Part shown: positions 1 to 12,300 of the stretch, piece after piece
How positions within the stretch are numbered: the stretch's first letter is position 1
Layout of the letters: each line of letters starts with the position of its first letter
NCBI GenBank assembly: GCA_948567375.1
Contig: OX419755.1
Coordinates: forward strand, 75,972,931-76,036,930
DNA length: 64,000 bases
Direction of reading: 5' to 3'
DNA from: Lunularia cruciata
Taxonomy: Eukaryota; Streptophyta; Marchantiopsida; Lunulariales; Lunulariaceae
Position numbers and translations under genes: made by a program
Notes under the pieces: generated by a model
Database searches by the model: none
Seen by the model: only the letters and a program-made list of their open reading frames with translations
Told to the model about the DNA's origin: nothing

Positions 1-523
1 ACATGGTGCACAAACAAGTTCCCATTGGTAAAGATAATCAATGGGGCTAATAGTTGTGATTGACCTTCCTTCCTGTTGAGTTTATATTTCCAAAATGTGT
101 AGTCAACTAGACCCATGTAATGGTAACAATCCTTCATATCATACAACCCATTGTAGGAATATACTTTTCTTGATTGGGTGTTGTGCCATCTAATTTCTTT
201 ACCTCGTATCCTCTTATCACACGGACAAAGATCACAATAGTTCTTCAAGGTAAGGTTGCCTCTTATTAACTCTCGATCGTGCCCCTATCTTTTATCACCT
301 TTGTAACTGTTGCCACCCCAACCAATGGAGATTAAAATATCATCCTTGTAACCTCCTAAAGCAATTATGCTTAGGGTGACTGCAAGAGGATTGCCATTTA
401 TATTTCTATGCTTACTTTTATTCAATAGAATATGATCAATACCTCCTTGCAATTGCCTATATAAGGATATGATCAAAAATTCCTTTTGGTAATAAAGGTT
501 ATTTATTGATTTTCTCTTATCCT

Positions 524-526
<3 letters not shown>
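1..526. other. AT-rich stretch, no gene seen
   Basis: No reading frame here resembles a known protein and no RNA gene is evident. The composition matches the decayed transposon bed that follows. Confidence 0.5.

Positions 527-589
<63 letters not shown>
527..589. repeat. (AT)n microsatellite, about 63 bp
   Basis: An uninterrupted AT dinucleotide run. Such runs are length-variable and fold back on themselves; nothing ties it to a gene. Confidence 0.97.
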
Positions 590-592
<3 letters not shown>

Positions 593-1221
593 TATTTATT
601 TATTAAAGAAGTGTTGCCGTTACATTTGGGGAAAAAATTTTCATGTGTTCTGTAGCTCTACTGCTAATCTCTAAAGTCTGAATTGGTGTTGTGCTACTAT
701 TATTAAAGTAATTATACAAACTATAAAAACTCTAATTACAATGCACTTTCACTCTAATAGTTATTACTTGAACTGCAACTCTAATTGCTATCACCTGAAC
801 TGCAAAGAATCTAGAGGACCGAGGTTGGTAGAGTCTAAAGTACCAGAATTTTCACGATCAGGACATAGATATGTGAAAAGAACTCCCAATTCAAGAGGGG
901 ATGTGCAATCTTTCATATTGGCAATCTCAAATCTCTCATTAAGCAAAGCAAGTGCACTTCCTCTTTTTCCCCACTCTACTCTCCCAAAACGCTGGTGCAT
1001 ATCCAACAAAAATTACTTTGTGGTCCTAACCTCTTGGTGCCCAAAAACCTATATGGGGTTCAACAACTTTGCCTTGCTTCAAGCAGATTTCGAGTTTTCA
1101 CTAAATGTCCTTCATTGATCACCAATCTTTCTCTAGACCATGGTCCTTGTCAACCACCAATCTCTTTCTCTCTCTCAACCATGGTATGCTCCAAAAAGTG
1201 AATTAACAAAGGTGACATGAG

Positions 1222-1400
1222 GAAGAACTTGTTATTTTGGATATAGTAGACCTTGTGATCACGGGATAGATTCAATTTGAATTTCAAACAAGCTTTTATT
1301 TCCTGCCATGGAAGACCTTGTTATTTTGGATATAGTAGACTTTGAGATCACAGGATAGATTCAATATGAATTTCAAAAAAAACTTTTATTTCTTGCCATG
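1222..1400. repeat. Tandem duplication, two units of about 89 bp
   Basis: The unit 1222-1310 begins GAAGAACTTGTTATTTTGG and the unit 1311-1400 begins GAAGACCTTGTTATTTTGG. Both end in a TGCCATG string. The units differ at scattered bases, so the duplication is not very recent. The surrounding DNA (590-1868) shows no gene. Confidence 0.9.
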
Positions 1401-1868
1401 TGATACTCATTCCAGCACACCAAGTCATATAATTAAGATTAGGTTGAATGATTTTACCCCATAAATATTAATCTCTCTACATTCAAAACGGAAATGGAAA
1501 TGACACATAGGGTGATTGAGTACTTATTAAATAACTAATGGGCGTTCCTTTTTGCAGCTTCTATTTTCTACATGTACTGTAGAAACTTTATGGGTACTTG
1601 ACCATACTAGTATTCCCATCATTTCTATTATTGAAACAAAAAATTTAATTCATCATGAAGAAATCTAGTGAACCTTCCTCCACTAACAAGATACCTTATC
1701 ATGGAGAGAAAAAAAATAAAAAATTTATATATCAAATCAAAACCTCATAATCTTATTAATATTCTTGTTCCAAGGTCATAATTTTAATTAATAAACTAAA
1801 TCCCAAGGCTAAACTACTCCAACCTTCTCCTTGATAAACTCATGCCCCAAATCAAAAGGTTGAGAATG

Positions 1869-2141
1869 TGTTGGGGCACCAAGAACCTATTGATAAAGTA
1901 TCACAAGCTAGTATTCCAATGACTAGTGGTTGCAGGAAAGTTTAATCTTTAGTCACCATTTCAAATCTATGGTGAGGAGAGACTCACTATACTTGTATAG
2001 TTTCTCTTCCTATATATATTGGAGTATGACTTGTGTCTTGTAGACCATTCTCTAGTAAACTTTGGTATCTTCATCCTCATTTTTCACTTTGTAGGAGCAT
2101 AAGAGAGACTGAAGAGACCTTTGGTGAGAAGGTTTGATTCT
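1869..2141 (+). repeat. Possible LTR fragment
   Basis: The stretch starts with TGTTGGGGCACC, as many plant LTRs do, and carries a TATA-like CCTATATATATTGG near 2010. It stops where the chromovirus leader homology begins (about 2142). No partner LTR was found, so the call rests on the start and the TATA-like string only. Confidence 0.3.
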
Positions 2142-3305
2142 TACACACGGCAAATGATCAAACACTATTTCTTACTTCAATAGAGAGTTAAGATGATCAC
2201 TCAGGAAGGGGCACAGACTATAGGGAATTCCATTGGGATTTCCTAGGCTATCACTTGCTCACAATATTCCTCACCAAAATGACATACTACAAAATCTCTA
2301 AACATCACTTTTGGTCTAACCATATAGTAGATTTCTGTTTGAGTTTTGAAAGGGAGAAGATTGGGTACATTTAGATCCATTGCATCAAAAGAGGATGTAA
2401 ATTGTCAAATCCTAATCTCTATCATATATCACCATAGGTAGAATCACCGGGTTTAGTGAATTCATCACTATATCCATGAACTCTATTCCAAAATAGTAAA
2501 TAAGATATACTATCACTTGCTCATGTTGTATGTACAAAATCTTGATATGGAACCAATTCAAGAACAGAAAGAGGGGTGCAAGAAATTATCCTCTAGAGTC
2601 TCCATCCCATCCTCTCTCTAAAACACTCTTAATCTATTGATTGCACTATGGTTTATCTCCTCAAAATTACTTAGTCTCAATAGCCCATGTTCTTCCAAGA
2701 GGGGTTATCCACTCCTTTGATACCAAGGATAGGAGAATCTTCAAGAGAAACATAGGAGAAGAAACACAAAGCTTCACACTCAATACTTTGATGCTCCAAA
2801 GGAGCACCTTGTATTTATTATATAACAAAGAATATTCCTTCAAAGGAAGCTCCACTCTTGGGTCATATGTAGAGATTGGTGATATATAAGCAAGTTCCAC
2901 TCTTAGATTAGTTGCATAGATTGGTGACATGTTGGTTCTTGTCCTATTTGGCTGGTCAAGCAAGTTTGACCAGAAGGAATATTTAGGGAATATTCCTATA
3001 GAGAGCTCAAAATTGTATGGGTGAGGTGCCATTAGAAAGCTCTCAACAAGGCAAATAGTGGGATGAGAAGGCAAGTCATTTTTGCAAGAGGAGCCATCTT
3101 TCCATTTCAAGGTCTAATTCCTCTATTTAAGCTTCCAAAATTGGCTTTGAAGTTTTTAGTGTGTTTTTAGCTCCTACCCATTATTAGAAATACTCTTTTG
3201 GTGACATGTCTATCTGATCTACTTAGTCCATCATATATAACATCCTTCTAGATGTTACCAAGCAAATTTCACCTCTAGATAATATGTCTAGATAATGGTA
3301 TTACA
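2142..3305 (-). mobile_element. Chromovirus fragment: leader plus LTR
   Basis: The segment 2142-2715 matches 13463-14058 closely, which is the untranslated leader of the chromovirus described below. The string TTTGATACCA at 2716-2725 is the reverse complement of an initiator-Met tRNA primer site. The stretch 2726-3305 is the matching LTR of about 580 bp, ending in GTATTACA. On the minus strand the order is LTR, primer site, leader, i.e. the 5' end of a second copy of the same family. It is an old fragment of a broken element, with no gag or pol visible to its left. Confidence 0.8.
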
Positions 3306-3399
3306 AGGAGTTACCAATTAGACTTGCATTTGATTGAGCTTGGTTCACATTTAGAATTGTCTTATTGGACAACCAAAATGGGATTTTTAGTTTAGCGGG

Positions 3400-3518
3400 A
3401 CCTTCAAAGAATGTACAAACAAATTAAGAGTGTCTTATTAGACTTTGGTGCACAACCTCTTATGTTGAAAAGGTTTCAATTGTCAATCTTGGGCTACGGA
3501 AGGACAATTGTAGAGATG
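3400..3518 (+). pseudogene. Retroelement aspartic-protease segment (left part)
   Basis: The plus strand reads VLLDFGAQPLML near 3425, matching the LLDSGAQP active-site loop of Ty3/gypsy proteases. The similarity continues on the far side of the inserted chromovirus at 14661, in a string containing YDVLVGG. This is what identifies the insertion site. Confidence 0.7.
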
Positions 3519-4074
3519 TGTAATACTTCAAGGACAAGCAAACTCTCCAAGAGAGAAAATGCAAGTTTCACCCTCAATACTCCGATGCCTCAAAGGAGCA
3601 CCGTCTCTCTATTTATAGCAAAGAGGATCCCTTCAAAGGAAGTTCCACCCTTGGATCAGATACATGGATTGGTGACCTGTCAGCAAGCTCTATCCTTGGA
3701 TTAGTTGTTTGGATGGGTGACATGTCAATCCTTGTCCTATCTAGTTGGGGAATCTTCCTATAGGGAGCTCAAAATCATGTGGGTGAGGTACCATTGGAAA
3801 TCTCTCAATGAGAAAAATCATAGGGGGGATAAGGCAAGCTCAAACTCCCTAAGAGGAGCAAATATTTACATCTTCAAGGCCTAATTCATCCGTTTAGACC
3901 TATGAAATTGGCTCTAAAGTTTTTAGGCTCTTTTTGGCTTTTGCGCTATTAGTAGAAATACTCTTTTGGTGACATCTTTGTCTGATCTTCCTAGCCCATT
4001 GTATGAAACATCCTTTTAGATGCTACCAAGCCAATTTTCACCTCCAAATAATATGTCTAGCTACTTGTATTATA
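3519..4074 (-). repeat. Chromovirus-family LTR at the left end
   Basis: Begins TGTAATACTTCAAGG and ends GTATTATA, with the same interior as the other LTR copies (for example CTCTTTTGGTGACA near its right end and a TATA-like CTATTTATAGC). Its left flank AGATG is the outer target duplication. It is the leftmost of an array of LTR-derived pieces reaching 4909. Confidence 0.85.
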
Positions 4075-4909
4075 GACCTCTCCCTTTTAAGACGCAATGT
4101 ACCATTGGAAAGTTGTTGCTTAAAAGATTGAACTAACCATAGTGCATTGGTCAAGTTGGCTATTGGCTCTGTAATACTCCAAGGACAAGAGAAGAGAGAA
4201 AACACAGATTGCACACTCAAACATTTGATGCCCCAAAGGAGCACCTTCTCTTTATTATATAGACAAAGAGGATCTCCTCCAAGGAAGCTCCACCATAGGA
4301 TTAGGGACACATATAGGTGACATGTCAGCAAGCTCCACCCTTGGATTACTTACTTGGATGGGTGACATGTCTGGTCTAGGTCTTATCTGGTTGGTCAAAC
4401 AAGCTTTGACCAAAGGGAATCTTTTAGAGAATCTTCCTGTAGGAATCTCAGAATCACATGAGTAAGGTACCGTTGGAAAGCTCTCGACAAGACAACGCAA
4501 GGGGGAGGGAAGACCAGCCTCTCCTCCATTGGGGGGGTAATTTGCACATTTTTTAGGCCTAATTCATCCGTTTAGGCCTCCAAAATTGCCTTCAAAGATT
4601 TCAGGCATATTTCGGTACCTAATCTATTAGTAGAAGTCTCCTTTTGGTGATACCTCTTTCTGATCTATTTAGTCCATCATGTGTAACATCCTTCCAGAAT
4701 GTTACCAAACCAATTCTCACCTTTAAATCATATGTCTAGCTATTGGTTCTAAGGTTCTCAAGTCTATTTCGGTTTCTGCCATATTAGTAGAAGTACTCTT
4801 TTGGTGATACTTCTATCTTATCTATTTTGACCATCATGTATAACATCATTCTAGATGTTACCAAACCTAATTTCACATCTAGATCATCTGGCTAGCTCTT
4901 GGTATTACA
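4075..4909 (-). repeat. LTR pieces split by a second family LTR (4170-4752)
   Basis: The stretch 4170-4752 is a full family LTR starting TGTAATACTCC. Its flanks GGCTC (4165-4169) and GGTTC (4753-4757) look like an imperfect 5-bp duplication, so it appears to be a solo LTR inserted in another LTR. The outer pieces (about 4094-4169 and 4753-4909) keep LTR strings such as GTACCATTGGAAAG and end in GTATTACA. On the minus strand 4909 is where the 3' LTR begins, right after the chromodomain. Confidence 0.75.
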
Positions 4910-4914
4910 GGCTC

Positions 4915-5003
4915 CCATGTTGTCTCATATAGTGGGTACTCTTCCAATGGACCAAATATTCCACATGAGGATGGCGAGTACCACGGATGCATTTTTGGAG
5001 AAT
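4915..5003 (-). pseudogene. Chromodomain end of the chromovirus
   Basis: The minus strand reads VEYLVHWK, the core of retroelement chromodomains (EYLVKWKG). The other side of this domain is at 8853-8900 (EEYEF). The 5008-8852 element lies between them. In chromoviruses this domain targets integration to modified histones. Confidence 0.7.
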
Positions 5004-5007
5004 ACGT

Positions 5008-7219
5008 TGTCGTACTTTTCTTTTCTCTCTCTAGGAACACACGGGGTGCCTAGCTATGGAGACTACAGATTAGAGGCTAGAGGTAAACCCGTAAGGACTT
5101 GACTGAACACGCATGTGACCCTATCACCGGAATCCTCCTTTCTTGTAACTAATATTCTTGCTATCAAGAAGGTAGTACTGTGCAACCTAACCTATCATCA
5201 CAACATGCACTCTTGGTCTGCTGGTCATCACTTCCAGCATTACCAAAGAGAAATACACAGCATTCCTAGAAGGATAATCTAAGCGCAATGCCCACACACC
5301 AATCCCAACCAATTGGGCGTACAAACAGGCATACAAGCACAGAGAGGATCCAATCACAAGAATACGGCAACAACTCTCTGTACTTTGTCAGAAAAGAGCT
5401 TCAAAGCCTTCTTGCTCTATCATCAAGATCATTTCAACCTGTACTCCAAGCCTCCTCCCATCTGTACTCCAGATCTCAACAAATTTCTACTCCATGTAGG
5501 GACTTTCTATGTCTTTTTGATAAGGAAAACTGTGTGCAGCTCATATGAAAATAATTGTTTTTGTATAGCTTGGATTCTAGTGTTCTAGGATTCAATGGAA
5601 ATCATGTGAGATCATCTTTCCAATGATATAAACTAAAATTTAATCAGATCACTAAAAACTCTCCTGACATGCTCTCAAAGTTGGCCAGGTTTTTGCAACT
5701 TTCACCCTAATTTTAAAATCTCCTTTTTAGGGTTTGCTCTTGGTTCTTGGAAAATTTTCCCCAGATTTCTGATTCAAAAATACACTTGATCCTCAAAAAC
5801 ATTCTGGAAACCTGAAACTCCCAATCATAGTCACAAGATAGGAGAATTGATATCCAATCTAGATAAAAGATAAAACTGCTCTACCAAGCTTATGACAGCA
5901 TAATGTTTTGTATCAGATATCACTCTTCACAAACCTGGAGCCAAATAAAAATTTCACAATAGCTAATTGTATTCTTTTCTAAACTCCTGCAATTTTTGGT
6001 AGCCTAATCTAACCCCAATTCCAAGATGCGTATCAATTCTTGAGTTGAGCTAACTTGTGAGCTCTACAAACCCAGGTATACTTGATCCAAGACCTAGAGT
6101 TCTCTATTTGAAGAATTCACATGAAACCTTAATATAAAGGTGAAAACCCTACCCACCAACAACCTTGGAAATTTTTATAAGGAAATTTGAACCACAACTT
6201 GGGGAGTGACCAAAACTCCGAACCTGATCATTAGCTCTTCTCCAACACCTTACATCCGATAAGCTTCAACTTCAATCAATTGGATCTGATTTGAGATTGA
6301 CCCAAAACTAGAATTTATTGTGCTTAGTACTATAAGCACTTTGTCTACTCTCCAATACCACTAATAGATAGTGAAAATGTCTCAAGAAGCTCTCCCAATT
6401 GCCTACTTTGTGCTCCTGGGCATGAATTTTACCCCCCTTGACTCAATTGATCATATCCCTCTCATATTAAGCTTAAATTGTGTGATTTTTGTCTTTGAAT
6501 TGTAGTCTGTCATCTCTTCTTTCCAACATTGCTCTTTGTTCTCCCAATGGCTTCCCAAAACTCCCTTGATAGTCAAAAAACTCCAGTCTTCTCTCTTGGG
6601 ACCCAGTCTCTTCCACATCTGTCATTTATTCTTTTTACTTTTTGACAAATGGACCCCACAACTCCACCTTGAAGCTTATGAGCAAAAATTTAGGCATTCC
6701 CTAACTATAAAAGTACATATATTGGCAATTCCTAGACACTTTCATAAGTAAGCACCGGAAGGACAATAAGATTTAGGTTTCACATCATTGACTCTACAAA
6801 TACCACCCCGAAACATGCCACCAACCAATCTTGTAAGTCGTCACAATGTAAAATCTGAAGCCTGATGAGAAAAGGATTTGGGAGTGGCAGATCAGACGCA
6901 TGGGACATCTCATGCTTGAATGCTTCCTCTAATGCTCTAACACTTGCTCTCTGCTACAACTCTCACTCCAAATGTCTTCCTCCTCCTCAAGACTCCTCAA
7001 CTAAAACACACCCGTCTCTCCACTCACTCTCATCTTTATTCATCAGATCCCTCAAACATGATAAGATTGTAACCCACATGGCCAATCACATACATATACA
7101 AAGATGGCTCACATGGCAACATCTCATCCGTTGGATCTAGCATACAACCTACCCCACTAACGTCAAGATAAACTATTATAAGTCATTTTTTTATGGCCCA
7201 CACAAACCACAACACGACA
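5008..7219 (-). repeat. 3' LTR of the second gypsy element, 2.2 kb
   Basis: Ends are TGTCG and CGACA, a 5-bp inverted pair, with the polypurine tract directly outside. The length of about 2.2 kb is long but seen in some gypsy lineages. No protein is recognisable inside it. Confidence 0.7.
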
Positions 7220-7289
7220 TCAACCCCCTCTAAACTTGTGCATCCTCCGATATGCACCAACTGATCAGACTGTACATTGTAGTCAGATT

Positions 7290-8640
7290 CATACTACCTC
7301 CTTGTCTGATTGATGAGACTCATCATCCTCCAATAGTAGATCCTCATCTTGGAATTGAAAGAGATCCAACTCTTTGTTGACTTCATCCGTGTTCCAACTT
7401 CCTTCTCGCTGTTTGAAGAGCTTGACATGCTTGCCAGCAATTGGAACCTTGAGTTTGCATCCATCCAACTCTCAAAGAGAGTAAGTAGCATTATCCAATG
7501 CACTTACAACCACATACGGTCCAAACCCACGCTTTGAGACTTTTCTCACAATGTTATGTTGGTTATCTAGACTACTATCGTAGAATAGCATCCAATCTCC
7601 TTCTTTAACATCTCTTGGTCTCAAGCGGTGGCATTTGTAAAATCTGTCCTTGTTCCCAAGGTGCACTTTCTTAAGCCTCTCAATTGCAAACTCCACATCC
7701 TCTGGCCTTTTCTGCAATTGGCAAATCCTAAGTGCTAGAGCTCCTCCCTAGATATGTGATCTTCCCAAATCCAAGTGAGCATTTTGCTCCTCAATTGGCA
7801 TAATTGGTTTCTGCCCATGTATCAACTCCGTGGGCATGTAACCAGTAACTGAACTATGAGTGGTGCGATCTGCCCATAGAGCAAAAGGTAAGAGCCTTGG
7901 CCGCTCTTTCACTCTCCCTTGGCATGCTTTCACAATGGCTTTCACAATGGGCGGATGACCTTGCTCACTCTTGGCATTTCCTTCCGGGTTGTAAGCAGTT
8001 GTAAGAGCCAATTTGACTCCACACCTCTCAAAGAAAGCCTTGGCTTCTTGTGTATTCAGCTCTCCTCAATCCGTTGTAATTTTTCCCACACACCCGTATC
8101 TACAAACCACGTCCTCTAACAGAAATCTGCAAATTCCCTCACTGGTTTTGGTCCTCAAGGCTTGTCCTTCCACCTGGTTAGACAAATCCTCTCGTGCCAA
8201 AACCAAGTATCGCATCTGCCATATCCTAACCGGCATAGTACCCAGATCCACCACCCACTTGAAATGCATTGCAAGCGGATAGGTAGGATGTAATCCATCT
8301 CTATGTCAAATATCTGAGTATGTTTGGCAGATTTTACACGTCTCCACAAACCAAACTACATCTCTGTACATATTGTGCCACCAATACCTTTCCTTCAGTT
8401 TGGTAAAGGTAGCATAAATACCCCTATATCCAGCCTATAAGCTCTCATGGAATTCTTTGTTAGTAGCTCCCTTGTCTCCTCCTTGCACACAACGCATTGT
8501 GGAGGCTCGCCACTCCATCTAGCTTTCTTCTACAAATAACTCCCTTCCAAAAGTTAGTTGTATGCTTTCTGCCTCAATTGTTTGTACCAAGCGTCATTCC
8601 ATTTTGTTGCTTGGTCAAGGAGCAAAGGTAACGCTCGATA
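7290..8640 (-). pseudogene. Integrase segment of the second gypsy element
   Basis: The minus strand carries an integrase zinc-binding part near 8340-8400 (ERYWWHNMY, then ETCKICQ), core strings LVLAREDLSNQVEG (about 8165-8220) and LTTAYNPEGNAKSEQGHP (about 7950-8010), then ADRTTHSSVTGYMPTELIHG (about 7810-7870). The last run is typical of gypsy integrases just before their C-terminal domain. The remnant is broken. Confidence 0.85.
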
Positions 8641-8645
8641 TCCAA

Positions 8646-8852
8646 CCATTCTCCACTCGCCCTCATCTTTATTCATCAAAGCCCTCAAACATGATAAGAT
8701 TATAACCCACATGGCCAATCACATACATGTACATAGATGGCTCACATGGCAACATCTCATCCGTTGGATCTAGCATACAACCTACCCCACTAATGTGAAG
8801 ATAAATTATGATAAGTCACTTTTTTACGGCCCACGCAAACCACAACAGGACA
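8646..8852 (-). repeat. 5' LTR piece of the second gypsy element
   Basis: Matches 7016-7219 along nearly its whole length, including GATGGCTCACATGGCAACAT and CATCCGTTGGATCTAGCATA. Its right edge starts TGTCCTGTTG on the minus strand, the same terminus as the long LTR. Confidence 0.8.
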
Positions 8853-9392
8853 ATGTTTGAACTCATACTCCTCTACCTCATCAACAAAGACAAGGTCTAC
8901 TTTCTTGGAAGGAAGAGAAGTGGGATGGCGGGGAGTGTATCAGCTTAATAAGGAAACATGAAACACCGAGTGGATCTTCATATGTGGCGGTAGCTCAAGG
9001 TGATAAGCCATACGACACTGATGCAACAAAGGATGGAGAAAGGTCCAATGAAACAAGGTCTAAGCTTATGAGAACTAACAAACTTGAGGTTGGTGGTTGA
9101 CAGCCAAACTTGATCTCCCACATTAAACTTCATGTGTTGGCGGTGTGCATTTGCATATTGCTTTTGCTAATTTTGAGCAATTTGCAACATGTGCTTGGCG
9201 TTCTTCACACTCTATTGCATTCTAGAAGCAAAAGTGATAATAGCGTCAACCTTGGTAGCCATCATACGGACCTTCATCAGGCTTGAAGGTGTGAAAGGAT
9301 GCTCTCCATACATGAGGAAGAACAGTTTGACTTGTGTAGAGGTATTCACTAAATTGTTGTAAGCAAATTCTACTAATAGGAGTAAGGTGTCC
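8853..9392 (-). pseudogene. Chromovirus integrase end and start of chromodomain
   Basis: Reading the minus strand from 9392: LLLLVEFAYNN and FLMYGEHPFTPSS (integrase core end), then MKFNVGDQVWL and IHSVFHVSLLS (C-terminal domain) and EEYEF (chromodomain start). It follows on from the integrase segment beyond the solo LTR. Confidence 0.85.
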
Positions 9393-10084
9393 TGTGAGCC
9401 GGCCTGTCTCTCACTCAGGATGAACCTCTGATGGCTATTATGGTAACGCACCATGGACTAAGAAGGCAAAGAACCTGAACTCCATCATACTCCTCCAAGG
9501 CTAACACTCCAAGACTCAAGACATTGCTCACTAGAGAACTCAATGAGAGAGAGATAGTTGCAAATGAAAAGATGATGAGTACCTCCTCACCCCTTGTTTA
9601 TATACTTGTAAAATAGTTACGTACCAAAGTTACTAATTACCGGAGTAACTCAAGTTACTAGACTAAAAGTCAAGTCAAGTCAAAAAGTAGAAAGGAATAT
9701 CCATTCACATGGGCATATTCCCCTAAGCATGTGGTCTTATCTTGACCCAACCACTAAGTCAAGGATTCCTTCACATGGGCTATCCTTGGACTAAAGAAGA
9801 ATCCAAAACAAAAAGGCTTGCGGGCCCAAGAGTTCTCAACTCTTTCCTCAAAGCCAAACACCTAGGAATAATACCAAGTCAACACACTAAAATCCAAAAT
9901 AGTGGTGCTCATCTTTTCTACTTCGTCTAAAGTAAGGTCCCATCTATCTTAGCTATGACTAACTTTAGCTAACCATGACTAATATAGAACCATCCTTTAT
10001 CTCTATATAAATAATATCTCTTAAGTACTTGTAATACCAAGCTAAATATCACAATACCACACACATGCACAAATGGGTGTTACA
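9393..10084 (-). repeat. Solo LTR inside the chromovirus integrase
   Basis: On the minus strand it starts TGTAACACCC and ends GGCTCACA. The same four bases GTCC flank it (plus strand 9389-9392 and 10085-10088). Integrase similarity stops at one edge and resumes at the other. A TATA-like TATTATTTATATAGAG lies about 80 bp from its start. No internal coding part is present, so recombination to a solo LTR is the simplest reading. Confidence 0.8.
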
Positions 10085-12300
10085 GTCCCAACTCTCTTGC
10101 TCATCCAAAGCAAAGCCCCAAACCATGTCCTCAATAGTGCAATTTTCTTGCTCTATTTTTCCATTGGTCTTTGGATGGTGAGCTATGGATATGGCCAATT
10201 TGGTTTTGAAGAACACAAAGAGTGTTCCCCAAAACAAACTAGTGAATTGAGTGCCTCTATTATGATGAGCACTAGAGACATGCCATGATAGGAAAAGGCT
10301 ACATCTAAGTACAATTGTGCTAGTTGCGGAGCAATCACATCCTTGGTGGTAGGATGCACATGATTCATTTTGTTGAGTCGGTCTACAAAGACTATGATGG
10401 AGTCAAACCCAAAGGTAGTCTTGGGCAATTCACAAACTAGATCCATGCTTACCTATTCCCAACGTTGTGTAGGAGTGGAGAGAGGTTGGAGTAGTCCTAT
10501 GGGAGCTTGATTAGAAGCCTTATTTTTTTGACAAAGTAGGTAGCTCCAAACATATTCCATCACATCATTACTCATCTTGGGCCAATAACAATGGCATTTG
10601 ACCGCATCCAAGGTCATGTTCCCTCCAACATGACCTGCAATGGCAGAATCATGACATTCTGCTAGGATGGCGGTTCTTATATCTGTATCATCTAGGATCC
10701 ATAACCTACCATCATTGAAGGTGAGTCCTTGGGTGCCGGTGATGCCTTTGGATGATTGAGCACCTACAATTTGTGGATCAATTTTTGTAGCAATAAGAAT
10801 CTTGGGCCAAAATTCAAGGTTCATCTTGATTTCTACCACCAAATTGTTTGCCATTGGCATTTGGGTGAATACATCTTTTTGCTTTTTGAATACATCTACA
10901 AGTTGCTTTCCACATATCTTGGAGAACTCCTTGACAAATCAACTATAAAAGCCCATCAATCCCAAGAAACTCTTGAGTTGAGTCTGATCTTCTAGAGCAT
11001 TCCATTTTTGAATGACCTTTATTTTATCTATTAACACTTGGATACCCTTTGCACTTACTCTACGCCTTAAGTAGTCTACTTCAGATTTGCCAAACTCGCA
11101 CTTTGAGATTTTGGCATACAATTGATTTTGTTGGAAAATCTAGAGGACTTCTTGTAGATGTTGCTTGTGCTCTATCAACGTCCTACTATAGACTAAGATG
11201 TCATCAAGAAGCATGATAATAAATTTACCCAAGTACGGACAAAATATGTCATTCATCAAACTCTCATGAAAGTGGCTGGAGCATTGGTGAGGCCAAACGG
11301 CATCACCAAGTACTCAAAGTGACCATACTTTGTTCAAAAGGCCATTTTTGTATGTCTCTTCCACAATTTTAATTTGGTTGTAACCGCTCTGCAAATTGAG
11401 TGTGGTGAAGTGCCTTTCCTAATTTAGTTAATCAGACAAGTCATCCATACAAGGTAATGGATATTTTTTCTTCATTGTTTGTTGATTCAGTCCCTGGTAA
11501 TCAATGCACATGCGCATTGTTCCATCCTTCTTCTTCACAAAAAATTCAAGGGCCCTACATGGTGATACGTTGGGTTGGATAAACCTCTTCTACAACATAT
11601 CCTTGATTTGAACCTTACACTCCTCCAACTCATAAGGTGATAGTCAATATGGGGCCTTACAAGGAGGCGTCTTCCTAAGAAGTATCTCAATTGTATGATC
11701 TACTCTCCTTTTTGGTGGTAAACTTGTGGGTAATTCATCTGAAAAGACATCTTGGAACTCATTGACCACATCTTTCAATTTCTCAAGAATTTTTCCATTA
11801 TGTTGGGCACTTTGGACTTGTCTTATTAAACCCATGAAACATCTATTGTCTTACTAGTAGATGTGGTCCTTATGATATACAAAGGTAGCTCTTGCTTTTG
11901 TGATCTTCCTTTAACCCCAAATATCATCCATTGACTAGTTTTCACTACTTTCTTTCTCCAATCCACAGTATGGTTGTAGTTCTCCATCCACGGCATACCT
12001 AAGATCACATCATAACAAGCTAGTGGTATCACTCACCACTTGATTACCTCTTAATACCCTCCTAAAAAAAAGTATTACCTTTCTAGGTAATGACTCAATC
12101 CTCTTTGTTTGACCATTAGATAACTCTACTTTGTCCTTCTCATCCTTCTTTAGTTCCATCTCCAACCTTATTGCAACAAAGTGTGACAAGATATTCTCTA
12201 TTGCCCTAAGATCTATCAACACTCTCATCGGATTGCCTTCTAGCAGTCTATTTACAACAATTAATTGTGAGTTTATCTTCCTTCCTCTACACACTTGTCT
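10085..12300 (-). pseudogene. Chromovirus pol segments
   Basis: On the minus strand, from high to low coordinates: protease-like segment (about 12010-12290), linker to reverse transcriptase ending in VDHTIEI (about 11690), reverse transcriptase with MPFGLTNAPATFM (about 11270-11310) and LLDDILVYS (about 11190-11215), integrase zinc-binding part with HVGGNMTLDAVKCHCYWPKM (about 10570-10630), and core with MDLVCELPKT and HPKTNGKIEQEN. The order is that of Ty3/gypsy. It is a broken fossil. Confidence 0.88.

Larger units (their letters stand above)
5008..8852 (-). mobile_element. Second Ty3/gypsy element, long LTR, inserted in the chromodomain
   Basis: Minus-strand element. Its parts from 5' to 3' are: an LTR piece (8646-8852, starting TGTCCTGTTGTGG), integrase (about 7290-8640), a polypurine tract touching the next LTR (7221-7232 on the plus strand, CAACCCCCTCTA), and a long LTR (5008-7219) starting TGTCGTG and ending GTACGACA. 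The two LTR starts share about 210 bp of close similarity. Flanks ACGT and ATGT resemble an imperfect short target duplication. It is a broken fossil, younger than the chromovirus it entered. Confidence 0.8.
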
